Below are positions 9,801 through 17,956 of a stretch of 64,000 nucleotides of DNA, in pieces. A program made the translations under genes and the position numbers. Each line of letters opens with the position of its first letter. The first letter of the stretch is position 1. The notes beneath the pieces are model-generated. The model did not search any database. It had not been told where the DNA came from and saw only the letters and a list, made by a program, of their open reading frames with translations. The stretch covers positions 2,604,001-2,668,000 of the forward strand of contig OY764869.1 in NCBI GenBank assembly GCA_963668585.1, in the 5' to 3' direction. Source of the stretch: Bin87 sp963668585 (GTDB taxonomy: Bacteria; Chloroflexota; Dehalococcoidia; Lucifugimonadales; UBA3495).

Positions 9801-10116
9801 TCGACACGCCATCACCAAGCTGGAAAACCAGGACGCAGCCACCAAGATCATGTTCCTGATCAGCGACGGTAGGCCTCAGGATAGGGGTTACAGCCGGGAA
9901 GGCGTGGAGAAGGAATACGCTGTCCACGATACGCACCAGGCTCTTGTGGAGGCCAAGCGCAAGGAAATCGTCCCCTTCTGTCTCACCGTGGACAAGGCTG
10001 GGCACGACTACCTCAAGACCATGTGCGGCGACCTCAACTACGAGGTGCTTGACGACATATGGGCGCTGCCCGAACGGTTGCCCATGCTCTACCGCTCACT
10101 GACCATGGTTCGTTAG
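6802..10116 (+). CDS. Giant VWA-domain protein with N-terminal helical repeats (CbbO/NorD-like)
   Basis: 1104-aa predicted cytoplasmic protein. The start is TTG at 6802, set by the strong ribosome site AAAGGAGGA (6785-6793). The C-terminal third is a VWA domain with the MIDAS motif DMSAS at residues 883-887 and the later ISDGRPQD. Residues about 20-360 look like an alpha-helical repeat array with recurring segments such as ARFFEVSPDLVRNL, AVAFFKASPTIVTNL and AVEYYRVSPEVARSL. The centre (about 615-740) is acidic and Glu/Gln-rich. CbbO and NorD proteins have this VWA end and act with CbbQ/NorQ ATPases; the upstream MoxR gene is the natural partner. The client protein is unknown. Confidence 0.82.
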   Translation: MTNSATGELLAELAKLPPAVSEAYEAVADAMGESFSDEEMALWAKEGVAIGTQTVRSWESAVEYYRVSPEVARSLAFASFMQWARCGTYLSQDSPTLAVAFFKASPTIVTNLRPQYIPRWAGLGRSLYKGTWKSSTLAARFFEVSPDLVRNLPFWDVEVFASLIEALSYKSYDVAAECLVLGRDVLPGMGREREAFLSMSRALTDSSWREVKACLEMAPRALQHVEEGQTGRFLRLGEKLAKMGMRDTSRFLYDGAQALSHVSAGSQGHILDLCEGLLATTPDAVPPFLKSLDPVLNRITLPQLDQWYQQGVELLNENPESGIAFFKIESNTSEAMLETLSSSLDLERVKGIMRLYTRALSGANIEVMSTEELVRRQIGWLDQDIASTDGTKVYLPPMIDNYNDKAQNFAWFKVVATHQVSHLEFGSFAFEFDTPAKVFDDRRITMEAAMQARMEAIRTAAADHFQLQDASVIASPEMEEGPGGTMRVYTDIGRFLALFEDRRMAFDLFSVLEDCRLDYRIKTDYPGIRRPALDVQRDALAQRPKVEDLPLQEALIELLVHMSLDRFEGLLVPQEYRDEAYMLARIMHRLRTIRASIEDTAEASLRAYEIISRLQNEQQPEDEYQPEDLDDPGEFSEEEYQAMLDKLQAAMDEQQGEEGEGDPYESPEPVEYRGDFKPEMVQLLTKLQMDQSQMGDAEPMTQEELEQLLQDSAELELDAQEGDVDQSMAMFAQNIMKEAGVPPPSNDPGRGYGPILHDDDAGGELEALEPKTFVYDEWDFRANDYKPRWCIVKEKILDEGDANFYNDSLRNYASLLAHIKRQFELIMPETWRKTYRLIDGEDIDLNSALEAWADLRMNVPPDEKIYWRRNRVERDVAVVFLLDMSASTAEAIDEGRHSVDDRDAPDDPVEYMVWLRRRREGLVRRHYKRIIDLERESCALLINALESIGDTYGIYGFSGYGRENVEFYVIKDIDEQFNDKIKRRIDKVTPLHATRMGSAIRHAITKLENQDAATKIMFLISDGRPQDRGYSREGVEKEYAVHDTHQALVEAKRKEIVPFCLTVDKAGHDYLKTMCGDLNYEVLDDIWALPERLPMLYRSLTMVR

Positions 10117-10141
10117 TCGGTTGAGCCGGCACGGCAAAGAA

Positions 10142-10175
10142 AATGGGGCGGGGTAAAAACCCGCCCCATTGGTTT
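10142..10175 (+). terminator. Rho-independent terminator after the MoxR-VWA operon
   Basis: An 11-bp stem (AATGGGGCGGG at 10142-10152 with CCCGCCCCATT at 10160-10170) and an A-rich loop are followed by GGTTTTT. It lies between two convergent genes and may serve both strands. Confidence 0.8.
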
Positions 10176-10197
10176 TTAGTGTGCGCCCTGCGCTGTG

Positions 10198-11433
10198 TTA
10201 CGGTGCAACCGTCGTGATTAGTTTGCGCAATTCGGTCAGTGCGGTATTGCAGGACCGCCGTTTGATTACCAATCGCCGCGGCGGAGTGCGCAACGGAAAT
10301 TCGTGCACCTCTTCTCGGTGCGATATGGCGATATGGATGGTGCCCGGACGATGGCCTTCGAGTTCCTGTGGCCCGAGCACACCAGTGACGCCGATTCCGA
10401 AGTCCGCGTTTGTTGCCAGTCGCGCCGCCATCGCCATGGCGTTGGCCGTTGTCTGGCTGACCACACCGTTGGAGTCCAGGATGTCTCCGGAGACTCCGGC
10501 CGCGACGATTGCATCCGGCGTGTACGCCACATTGCCACCGCGATACCATTGGTTGCTGTTGGGGGCTTCCGTAATAGTGTTCGCCAAGAAACCGCCGCTG
10601 ACCGATTCCATTGTGGCCAGCGTCATCCCGCGCGCCATGAGCGCAGCACCAACCGAAAGCTCAGGAGTCTCGTCGTCATAACCCCAAATGTAGGGTGCCA
10701 GCCGTTCGTGAATAGCGTTCTCAACCGGGGCAATCATTGCTCGGGCTGATTCTTCGTCGGTCGCTCGTGCGATGATGCGGAGATGGATGCCGTCGGCTTT
10801 GGAATAGATGCCGAGATATGGGTTCTCCAAGCCGAAATACTCGGAAATAATCTCGTCCACCGATGCCTCGCCCAGTCCCAGCGTCTTGATGTTCCTGGTG
10901 ATAGTCACTTCGCTGTCGATCAGGGTTTTCAGCTTGGCGTCGATTTCATCCTGCCACATTGCCCGGTTTTCTCCGGGCGGTCCCGGCATGATGATGATGT
11001 GCTTGCCGTTTTTCTCAGCCCACCAGCCGGGCGCCGTCCCGTTACGGTTGGTGATGAATTGCGCCGACGGGATCAGGTGTGCCTGCTTGACATTGTGGCC
11101 CGGCATCTCCTGACCGCGATTGCGGAACCATTGCCGAAGATTTTCCACTTCGTCCTCGTGGACGATGGGGATCTCGCCGAGTGCGGCGGCAACGGCTTCC
11201 CTCGTGAGGTCGTCCTGCGTTGGTCCAAGCCCGCCGGTGGTGAAAATCACGTCTGAACGTTCCATACCATTTCGGAACGCCTCGGTCAACTTCGGCAGAT
11301 CGTCGCCAACGATGCTCACCCACTGCAGTTGTATTCCCAATGCCGGCAGTTTGCCGGCGATCCAACTGGCGTTGGTGTCGGTCAGTTCTCCCATCAACAG
11401 TTCAGTGCCGATGGAAATGATCTCTGCGTTCAC
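10198..11433 (-). CDS. cinA: CinA-like protein (molybdopterin-binding domain plus PncC-like domain)
   Basis: CinA family, 411 aa. The N-terminal MoCF-type domain shows IISIGTELLMGE and TTGGLGPTQDD; in characterised CinA proteins this part is an ADP-ribose or FAD pyrophosphatase. The C-terminal third corresponds to the PncC nicotinamide-nucleotide amidase domain used in pyridine-nucleotide recycling. The usual ESCTGG is ESVSGG here, so deamidase activity is uncertain. The chosen start is GTG at 11433, with ribosome site AGGAGG 5 nt upstream; the frame is open further but without such a site. It lies 23 nt after the stop of the DUF4340 gene and may belong to that operon. Confidence 0.9.
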   Translation of the reverse strand: MNAEIISIGTELLMGELTDTNASWIAGKLPALGIQLQWVSIVGDDLPKLTEAFRNGMERSDVIFTTGGLGPTQDDLTREAVAAALGEIPIVHEDEVENLRQWFRNRGQEMPGHNVKQAHLIPSAQFITNRNGTAPGWWAEKNGKHIIIMPGPPGENRAMWQDEIDAKLKTLIDSEVTITRNIKTLGLGEASVDEIISEYFGLENPYLGIYSKADGIHLRIIARATDEESARAMIAPVENAIHERLAPYIWGYDDETPELSVGAALMARGMTLATMESVSGGFLANTITEAPNSNQWYRGGNVAYTPDAIVAAGVSGDILDSNGVVSQTTANAMAMAARLATNADFGIGVTGVLGPQELEGHRPGTIHIAISHREEVHEFPLRTPPRRLVIKRRSCNTALTELRKLITTVAP

Positions 11434-11456
11434 AACAACCTCCTCTGCGGGACGGT

Positions 11457-12569
11457 TTACTGGCAATTGTATGGAGAGCTGACCGGCGGGTCGGTCGCAA
11501 GACAAATAGTGCGCTCTGCGCGGACAGCGTTGACCACGTAAACGATCGGATCATCCGGCAGGCTGGCGTAGCGCACAAGAACCTGCGTGTTTCCGGCGTC
11601 ATCCAGAATCGGCCTGCCCTCGCGGTCAACCTCGATATGTTCGCCGCCAATGTAGAACTCGAGGTCCTTGTCATGGGTCTTGATTCGTACCGTTGTTTCC
11701 GGAGGAGCCAGGCCGTAAGCGGGGTCATCGGCTCCATCTTCGTCAACGTGCCAGCCGCCGGGGGTTTCGTGCCCACCGGGTTTGCCGGGTTGGCCATACC
11801 ATTGCAACTGCGAAGACCACCACTCCGGCGGGACCACGGGTGTCTGCTCACCGTTGGCGGTAGCGTTCCAGGTCCGTTGGGTAGGGTCTGGAGCATAGGC
11901 GACTGTGGTTCCATGATGGGTCACTTCCAACTCCAGAATGTCCCGGAAATCGACATCGTAGAAATAACCCAGATCCAGCGGCGGCGGCACAAAGGGCGGG
12001 TTGACTACGAGGCAGTTCACCACTCTGGCCCAGACCTCCGGCACGGTGTACAGTTCCGTAGAACCGGCCACACTCATGTAGTTGTAGCCTTCGTCCGGGG
12101 TCTTGTTGCCCAACCGGAACTCATGGGACAGGCCGGTTTCCTCGGTGATTTTGATGGTGCTTTCCGGGGGGGCCAGGCCGTACTGCGCCGGGTTTTCGAT
12201 TGTTTCTCCCAGCACCCGGTTGACCTTCGGTCCGCTCAGCAACAGCGTCGTACCGGCCCATTGGTCCTGGAAGACCTCAGATCGTCCGTCCGGTTCGACG
12301 ATGAACCACTTCCCGCGTCCCAGGTCCTTGTCATAGACGATTGATTGCTGTTCGCCGGTGATAGGTATGGTTTCTTCCGAACACTCGAGAGTATCGCCGG
12401 GTTGCCCCAGATGAGAAACCTCGACGTGAACGATGGCGTCATCGTCAATTCTCCATGCCCAGGGCGGCTCTTCCTTCGCAGTGTCCTGCTCCCATGGCTT
12501 GAAGTATAGAGCAAGGGCTCCGAAAATAACGAGCACGAAGACCAGCAGAATGGTTAGCCGGATGTTCAT
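11457..12569 (-). CDS. DUF4340 domain protein, exporter-associated
   Basis: 370-aa protein with one N-terminal membrane anchor (about residues 5-24), the rest probably extracytoplasmic. It contains two similar halves, each with an APPEST/APPETT-type turn followed by a strand and an F-x-GG or LGNK hairpin. That is the repeat pattern of DUF4340. Such proteins are found as the last member of GldA/F/G-like ABC exporter loci. It follows the GldG-like gene by 63 nt. No enzymatic motif is visible, and the function of the family is not established. Confidence 0.8.
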   Translation of the reverse strand: MNIRLTILLVFVLVIFGALALYFKPWEQDTAKEEPPWAWRIDDDAIVHVEVSHLGQPGDTLECSEETIPITGEQQSIVYDKDLGRGKWFIVEPDGRSEVFQDQWAGTTLLLSGPKVNRVLGETIENPAQYGLAPPESTIKITEETGLSHEFRLGNKTPDEGYNYMSVAGSTELYTVPEVWARVVNCLVVNPPFVPPPLDLGYFYDVDFRDILELEVTHHGTTVAYAPDPTQRTWNATANGEQTPVVPPEWWSSQLQWYGQPGKPGGHETPGGWHVDEDGADDPAYGLAPPETTVRIKTHDKDLEFYIGGEHIEVDREGRPILDDAGNTQVLVRYASLPDDPIVYVVNAVRAERTICLATDPPVSSPYNCQ

Positions 12570-12632
12570 AGCTCAATCACAACTCGCTGATTTGGAATAT
12601 CCGGACAAGGGCGAAACTCTCGCAGGCTCGTT

Positions 12633-14423
12633 CTAACGACGCACCCACCAGACGATCACCGCCATGATGCCCATCAACCCGGGCAGCAGCAGCCAGGTCG
12701 AAAACCGGACGAAATTGAACTCGTTGGCATCGAGGTTCCATTCGCGGTAAACAAATTCTCGGTCGCGGATAGAGACCAGGGAGAAGTCTCCCATCAGGTA
12801 GTTGGCCGAGTTCAGGAACAGGGCCGCGCTCGAGCCACGCTGCACGTTGCGGTTTGATACAAAGTCCGAGTCTCCAAAAACTGCCATTCCGGCGATTTCG
12901 TTGTCGCCAGGCCTCTCCGTGGGCGCTGCCCCACCGACCGGCGCGACAATGTCCAGGTACATGGCAGGAAAATACACGCCGCGCGGATCATCGTCCGTGG
13001 GATCGGTGCGTTCGATGTCGTCAATCAGATGGGCCGACGACGTGGTGGCGGCGATGGGCACCGGGAGTCGAGCGTTAGTGTCCTCAACGATGGGTTCCAC
13101 TGCAGCCGCTCCGGGCATGAATGCCACGTTCAGCGGTTGTCCTCGAGGGGCGACGATTTCGGGCGGCGCCTGCGGGTTATAAATCCCGACCCTCAAGGTG
13201 CGCGGAGCGTTGGGCTGCGACCCTTCTATGTCCCTGATGTACCCTTCGGTGACCACCACTCCCCAGAATGCCAGGAACGCTCGGAAGGTGACGTGCGTGT
13301 CAGGTTCCGCGAGGAAAATCAGCCGGGCGCCTTCCCTCCGCGGCTCACCGTCCGGTTGTCGGCCCGCCATGTAGAGATTCAGCGCGTCGGCGTGGGCCGA
13401 AGGCAATTCTCCCGTGGGGCCTGCTATCACCAGCAACGCGGCGTCGTCAGGCACCGATACATCCTCGGCGGTTGGCGACCATGCCAGAATTTCCACCGCG
13501 TAGTTATCCACTTCCAGGCCGTCCCTGATCTGTTGATACCCGTCTTCCTCGGTCCGGTTGATGTCCCGCTCACCGTGTCCAGCCAGGAAATAAACTTTCT
13601 TCTGCTGTGTTTCGGTGGCGACCAGCAAGGCGGTGTAAAGGTCCTGCTCGAGCCGGCTGAAAACCGGGTCCGTCGGTTGCACCAGGTCCAGAATATTGGC
13701 CTCAGTGGCGGAGACGGCCAACGTTTCGTAAGACGTGATGCCCTGGCTCCTTGCGAGGTCAGCTTCCTTTTGGGGGTCGATGAACTGATAGGTGAAATTC
13801 CTGCTCCGCTTGCTGAATTCGCTGAGCATGGTGTCCACTTTGCCGTGGCGGGTCAGCATGTCGAGATCGGTGATTTCATCCGGGTAATAAGCGATAACGT
13901 TGATCGGCCTGTCGAGATCATCCAGGAGATCATTGGTGCGGTCAGCCAGCGAAAACTGGTTGGTCGCCGTTGTATCGGCTCGAATATTGTTTTCAAAACC
14001 GACGTAGTTGGCCAATACCACGAGTCCGATGAACGCCGCCGTCATTACCACGGTGTTGACGCCATATCGACCGGTACGGCTGAAGAACGCTGCTATTACC
14101 TGGCTGAAATAGGAAATGGCCACCAGAAGCACCAGCGCAACCCCAATGCCCAGAACGATTCCGCCATACAATTTTAGCGACCCAACAAAGAACAGCAACA
14201 CCGCGCCTGCGACGAGGCCGACGAATCCTGCGATCAGGATGGGTGCATAGAAGATCGCTATGAAATCGAAAACCGGCTCTATGAAGGAAAACAGTGTCCG
14301 GGATTGTTCCTCCAACGCATCGTTGTCGGCGGCCGATGTATCGTCTGCTGCGGCGCCCTGGCGATCCCTGCTACGCCGTCGCCGCCAGTCTCGTGGGGTT
14401 TCGTCTGTGCGCTGCTGGCTCAT
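12633..14423 (-). CDS. GldG-like ABC exporter accessory membrane protein
   Basis: 596-aa membrane protein of the GldG / ABC_transp_aux type. A charged Ser/Arg-rich N-terminus is followed by about three membrane helices, a large soluble domain containing VYFLAGHGERDINRTEEDGY (typical of GldG), and a C-terminal helix ending WWVRR. The start at 14423 is preferred: the ATG lies 1 nt past the stop of the permease gene, directly behind a GGAGG site, whereas the longer frame has none. Together with the ATPase, permease and DUF4340 gene it forms a complete GldA-F-G-like exporter set. Gliding is not implied. Confidence 0.85.
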   Translation of the reverse strand: MSQQRTDETPRDWRRRRSRDRQGAAADDTSAADNDALEEQSRTLFSFIEPVFDFIAIFYAPILIAGFVGLVAGAVLLFFVGSLKLYGGIVLGIGVALVLLVAISYFSQVIAAFFSRTGRYGVNTVVMTAAFIGLVVLANYVGFENNIRADTTATNQFSLADRTNDLLDDLDRPINVIAYYPDEITDLDMLTRHGKVDTMLSEFSKRSRNFTYQFIDPQKEADLARSQGITSYETLAVSATEANILDLVQPTDPVFSRLEQDLYTALLVATETQQKKVYFLAGHGERDINRTEEDGYQQIRDGLEVDNYAVEILAWSPTAEDVSVPDDAALLVIAGPTGELPSAHADALNLYMAGRQPDGEPRREGARLIFLAEPDTHVTFRAFLAFWGVVVTEGYIRDIEGSQPNAPRTLRVGIYNPQAPPEIVAPRGQPLNVAFMPGAAAVEPIVEDTNARLPVPIAATTSSAHLIDDIERTDPTDDDPRGVYFPAMYLDIVAPVGGAAPTERPGDNEIAGMAVFGDSDFVSNRNVQRGSSAALFLNSANYLMGDFSLVSIRDREFVYREWNLDANEFNFVRFSTWLLLPGLMGIMAVIVWWVRR

Positions 14424-14424
14424 G

Positions 14425-15138
14425 CTACCTCCAGCGGCGCGATTCCAGCGCGCGAATCGCAAGGAACAGGAACAGCGCGGTAACCGTCAGGAAATACACG
14501 ATGTGCGCCGAGTCGATGATGCCGCTGTCGAAGTCATTGAAGTGGCTGGTGAAACCAAGTTGATTGAAAACATTGGCCCAAACCCCGGTTACGACCTCGC
14601 TGATGAACGACGTGGCGTATAGAACGATCAGGATTCCCGTGCCCACCACTGCCGCGATTATCTGGTTGCTGGTCAGGGTCGAGGTCAAAATCCCCACGGC
14701 CAGCGCGGCCATGCCATATAGGACCAGACCCAGGTACCCGGAATAAATCGGGCCAGGGTCGGGCGAAGCGAAGACCAGGAGCAGAATGACATAATACGAA
14801 GTCAGCGCCAGCAGGAACAGCAGGAATACGAAACTGGCCAGGTATTTGCCAAGAATAACTTCCCAGTCTCGAACCGGCGACGTCAGCAGCAACTCGATGG
14901 TGCCCAGTTTCTGCTCTTCGGCCAGCAGACGCATCGTCAACGCCGGCGCCAGAGGTATCAACAGGAATGTAGCGCCTTGAAAGAAATTGCTCAGGGACGC
15001 CTCTGGGAACGGGTTTCCCAAATCCTGCACGAAGAAGAAACCGCTCAATGCCATAAATATGAGCGCCACGATGTAGGCCACGGGGCTGCTGAAATAAATC
15101 TGGATTTCTTTGAGCGCCACCGCGCGAATCGTTTGCAT
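14425..15138 (-). CDS. ABC-2 type exporter permease, GldF-like
   Basis: 237-aa permease with about six hydrophobic segments. It opens with the ABC-2 signature of an amphipathic N-terminus and first helix (KEIQIYFSSPVAYIVALIFM). The cytoplasmic segment LLAEEQKLGTIELLLTSPV is characteristic of GldF/NosY permeases. It lies 6 nt behind the ATPase gene and 1 nt before the GldG-like start, so the three are co-transcribed and probably translationally coupled. The transported substrate is unknown. Confidence 0.9.
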   Translation of the reverse strand: MQTIRAVALKEIQIYFSSPVAYIVALIFMALSGFFFVQDLGNPFPEASLSNFFQGATFLLIPLAPALTMRLLAEEQKLGTIELLLTSPVRDWEVILGKYLASFVFLLFLLALTSYYVILLLVFASPDPGPIYSGYLGLVLYGMAALAVGILTSTLTSNQIIAAVVGTGILIVLYATSFISEVVTGVWANVFNQLGFTSHFNDFDSGIIDSAHIVYFLTVTALFLFLAIRALESRRWR

Positions 15139-15144
15139 CTTCTG

Positions 15145-16158
15145 CTATGCCAAATCCTCGTCGTCGATTTCCGACGTAGTCAGCCTGAGGAAGATCTCCT
15201 CCAGGCTCATGCTGTTGACCTGCATGCTCAACAAACTCCAACCGTGGCTGATCACCGTACGGGAGATCTCGTCGCGCAGGTCCAGACCCTCTGTGAATTG
15301 CACCCGGTACGCATTTACCCCTGGTCGAGGATGGTGCGTAACGGTGGTTGTGCCCTCGATTGATCGGAGCACCGGTAGGACTTCCGACGGCGGCCCGCCG
15401 ATTTCCACCTCAAGCTGTTCGACGCCCTGCAAATGTTGGGCCAGATTGTTCGGGGTGTCGGCTGCGACGATGTGGCCTTCGTGGATAATGAGCACCCGCT
15501 CGCAGATCATGCTGACTTCCGGCAGTATGTGACTGCTCAGAACCACGGTTTGTTCCCGTCCCAAGTCCTGAATCAACCCGCGAGTCTCCACTACCTGGAT
15601 AGGGTCGATCCCTATTGTGGGTTCATCCAGCACTAGAACTTCGGGTTCATGCAGAATCGCCTGCGCAATGCCCACCCGCTGCCGAAACCCCTTCGACAGT
15701 TTCCCGATCAGGGTTTTGTGATAATCCCCCAACCGACACACGTCGATCACGTCGTCAATGCGCGACCGGATCCTGCGGCCGCTCATCCTCCGCAAAGTCC
15801 CCATGTACTTCAGGTAATTGGTAACCGTCATCTCCGTATGCAACGGAACTGATTCAGGCAGATACCCAACCCGCTTCCGAACTTCCAACGATTTCTCAAC
15901 CACGTCGTAGCCATCCAGCGTGACCGTGCCCCGCGTCGGCGGCATGAAACCCGTAAGGATGCGCATCGTCGTGGTTTTACCGGCTCCATTCGGACCCAGG
16001 AACCCCAAAATTTCGCCCCTTTGCACGGTAAAATTGACGTTCTCCACCGCCGGCGTGGGTCCGTAATAATGGGTGAGGTCTCGTACTTCGATCATGGCGT
16101 CTTCATGATCGAATCCGTTGCCTGCGCCGTTGGTTTCAGCGCCAGTTTGAGAGGTCAT
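15145..16158 (-). CDS. ABC exporter ATP-binding protein, GldA-like
   Basis: 337-aa ATPase subunit of the exporter. Walker A is GPNGAGKT (about residues 54-61). The ABC signature appears as LSKGFRQRVGIAQAIL, Walker B as VLVLDEPT, and the H-loop as VVLSSHILPE. An additional C-terminal regulatory region of about 90 residues is typical of DrrA/GldA-like exporters. It is the first gene of the reverse-strand operon and is divergent from speH. The N-terminal 20 residues are poorly conserved, and a start at the later Met before IEVRDL is possible. Confidence 0.92.
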   Translation of the reverse strand: MTSQTGAETNGAGNGFDHEDAMIEVRDLTHYYGPTPAVENVNFTVQRGEILGFLGPNGAGKTTTMRILTGFMPPTRGTVTLDGYDVVEKSLEVRKRVGYLPESVPLHTEMTVTNYLKYMGTLRRMSGRRIRSRIDDVIDVCRLGDYHKTLIGKLSKGFRQRVGIAQAILHEPEVLVLDEPTIGIDPIQVVETRGLIQDLGREQTVVLSSHILPEVSMICERVLIIHEGHIVAADTPNNLAQHLQGVEQLEVEIGGPPSEVLPVLRSIEGTTTVTHHPRPGVNAYRVQFTEGLDLRDEISRTVISHGWSLLSMQVNSMSLEEIFLRLTTSEIDDEDLA

Positions 16159-16280
16159 CGTGTTTCCCTGTTATCGTCCTGAAGCCACGTTCCGCAGGTA
16201 CGCATGATGGTTTACATACGATGCCGCCGGGCAAGCGGATTGCCATTCCGACGGTCGAGGATATCATGGAGAAAAATTGC

Positions 16281-16310
16281 TTGGAAATGACGTGGCGGCT
16301 ATGATATTCT
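16281..16310 (+). promoter_or_regulatory. Predicted promoter of speH-speB
   Basis: TTGGAA (16281-16286), an 18-nt spacer and TATTCT (16305-16310). The predicted transcript would begin near 16317 and carry a leader of about 70 nt before the speH ATG. Confidence 0.45.
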
Positions 16311-16313
16311 ATA

Positions 16314-16375
16314 CGCCGCATTTTCACAAGACGGCGCAGCCCCGTCCAACGGGGCTTATTTTTTCGTTGGGGGCT
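16314..16375 (+). promoter_or_regulatory. Candidate attenuator in speH leader
   Basis: Contains a small hairpin (CGCCG 16314-16318 with CGGCG 16332-16336). An intrinsic-terminator shape follows directly: AGCCCCGT 16338-16345, loop CCA, ACGGGGCT 16349-16356, then TATTTTTT to 16364. AGCCCC (16338-16343) can pair instead with GGGGCT at 16370-16375. No plus-strand gene ends upstream, so this terminator shape lies within the speH leader. Control of polyamine synthesis by premature termination is inferred. Confidence 0.5.
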
Positions 16376-16385
16376 GGCGAGCAGG

Positions 16386-16817
16386 ATGCATCTGATAATC
16401 GATGGGTTTGGCGGCGACGCCGCCATGATGTGGGACACGGAACGGCTCCGCACTTTTCTGGATGAGTATCCGGCCAGCCTCGGGATGACGCGGATCACAG
16501 ATCCTGAAGTGCTGGAATACCACGGCCCCAACCCCAACGATAGCGGCATCTCAGGCTTCGTTATCATCGCGGAAAGCCACATCAGCGTTCATACCTTCCC
16601 GCACCGGGACTACGTCAACATCGACCTGTTCTCTTGCAAGTCTTTTGACCACGAGCAAGCCCTCGCAGACGCCCGTTCCCTGTTTGACCTCCAGGACGTC
16701 AAGACGTGGCTGCTGGATCGGGGTCTTGAGTGGACCAACGCGGAACAAGGCGCCACGGAGACTCGGATGCAGCGTTCAGCGTTGCAGGCCGCCGCATCCG
16801 GTTCGCCCATTGCCTGA
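16386..16817 (+). CDS. speH: S-adenosylmethionine decarboxylase, prokaryotic class 1B-like
   Basis: Pyruvoyl enzyme that decarboxylates S-adenosylmethionine to supply aminopropyl groups for spermidine. The 143-aa proenzyme has the autocleavage site Glu63-Ser64 within AESHISVHTFP. Ser64 becomes the pyruvoyl group, and His69 and Cys84 correspond to the catalytic His and Cys of the Thermotoga-type enzyme. The usual PE after HTF is PH here. The gene overlaps the agmatinase-like gene, so precursor amine and aminopropyl donor would be made together. No spermidine synthase is visible in the window. Confidence 0.92.
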   Translation: MHLIIDGFGGDAAMMWDTERLRTFLDEYPASLGMTRITDPEVLEYHGPNPNDSGISGFVIIAESHISVHTFPHRDYVNIDLFSCKSFDHEQALADARSLFDLQDVKTWLLDRGLEWTNAEQGATETRMQRSALQAAASGSPIA

Positions 16818-17715
16818 AACCCAACCCCGGCACAGTTTCCCCGATGGGGTTCCCACAACCCCTGCCAATTTCCTGTCCCTGCCGCCGGAGCAGGAGGCGC
16901 TTGGTCCCGCGTCCGTGGTATTGATCCCGGTTCCCATAGACAGCACAACGTCGTTCCGCAGCGGCGCCCGGTATGGACCCGCCGCGATCATCACCGCTTC
17001 CGCCGCCCTGGAAGACTACGATCTCGAACTGGGCATTGATGTCGCTGAGTTGGGAATCCACACGGCGCCGCCATTGGAACCTCACGTCGGAGACCCTAAA
17101 CAAATGGCGCGGCGTGTGCGGGCGGCGGTATCGCACTATCAATCCCTGGGCAAACTGACCGGTGTCCTGGGTGGCGACCACTCGGTCGCCATTGGTTCTG
17201 CCGAAGCCTGCCTGGAACAATTTCCCGACCTTAGCGTCCTTTATATAGACGCACACGCCGATTTGCGCGACGAATACCAGGGCACCGGTTGGGGCCACGG
17301 ATCTGCCGCTAGGCGCATTGCGGACCGGTGCCCGGTCTCGTTGGTGGGTATTCGCACGCTCTCGTCAGAGGAAAAAGACCACATTGACCTGGCTGGAATA
17401 CACGTGACCTACTGGCCGCCGCCGACTGCTGATTACGTGCCGGACATAATATCGGCCCTCCATGGCAACGTGTACGTCAGCATAGACCTTGACGTTCTGG
17501 ACCCATCCGAGATGTCCGCGGTAGGAACCCCGGAGCCGGGCGGAATGCGCTGGTTGGATTTGGTTGGGTTACTTCGAGCGGTGGCTCAACAGCGGCGTAT
17601 AGTTGGCTTCGACGTGTGTGAATTGGCGCCTGACGAAGGGCCTGCGGCACATAGCTACACTGCGGCCAAACTCGTGTACAAGGTCATCGCCTACGCATCA
17701 ATGCGTTCGACCTGA
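16810..17715 (+). CDS. speB: Agmatinase / ureohydrolase
   Basis: Arginase-superfamily enzyme, most likely agmatinase, releasing urea from agmatine to give putrescine. The manganese ligands are visible in GGDHSVAIG, DAHADLRDEY and SIDLDVLDPS. The frame is open far upstream inside speH. The TTG at 16810, overlapping the speH stop by 8 nt, gives 301 aa, the usual length. A later start would cut into the conserved N-terminal strand SVVLIPVPIDS. Co-transcription with speH supports a polyamine role. Arginase or guanidinobutyrase activity cannot be excluded. Confidence 0.88.
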   Translation: MPETQPRHSFPDGVPTTPANFLSLPPEQEALGPASVVLIPVPIDSTTSFRSGARYGPAAIITASAALEDYDLELGIDVAELGIHTAPPLEPHVGDPKQMARRVRAAVSHYQSLGKLTGVLGGDHSVAIGSAEACLEQFPDLSVLYIDAHADLRDEYQGTGWGHGSAARRIADRCPVSLVGIRTLSSEEKDHIDLAGIHVTYWPPPTADYVPDIISALHGNVYVSIDLDVLDPSEMSAVGTPEPGGMRWLDLVGLLRAVAQQRRIVGFDVCELAPDEGPAAHSYTAAKLVYKVIAYASMRST

Positions 17716-17956
17716 AAACACCCTCAAGCGACCCCGTTCTGACGGAGTGTCTGCTTACCGCCGTCCCTCACGCAGCGTGCCCTTTCCGACCAGAGCGCCA
17801 CGCATGGAGGTGGAAACCCGATCATTCCCGTGGATGTAAAAAGTGCGGGATGAGGGATCAAAGACTCGCGCAAGGGCGATTTCAGCGAACCATTTGTGGG
17901 GCATGGTTCCGGCCGGTCCAGGAGGGTTCTGAGCCGTCGACGACGACCGCCATTTC

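Noticed and set aside
5287..10116. RuBisCO activase (CbbQO) or NO-reductase (NorQD) function
   Set aside because: The family resemblance is real, but no RuBisCO or NO-reductase gene is present, so no client was named.
12633..16158. Gliding-motility machinery
   Set aside because: GldA/F/G-like exporters are widespread in non-gliding bacteria and no other gliding genes are seen.
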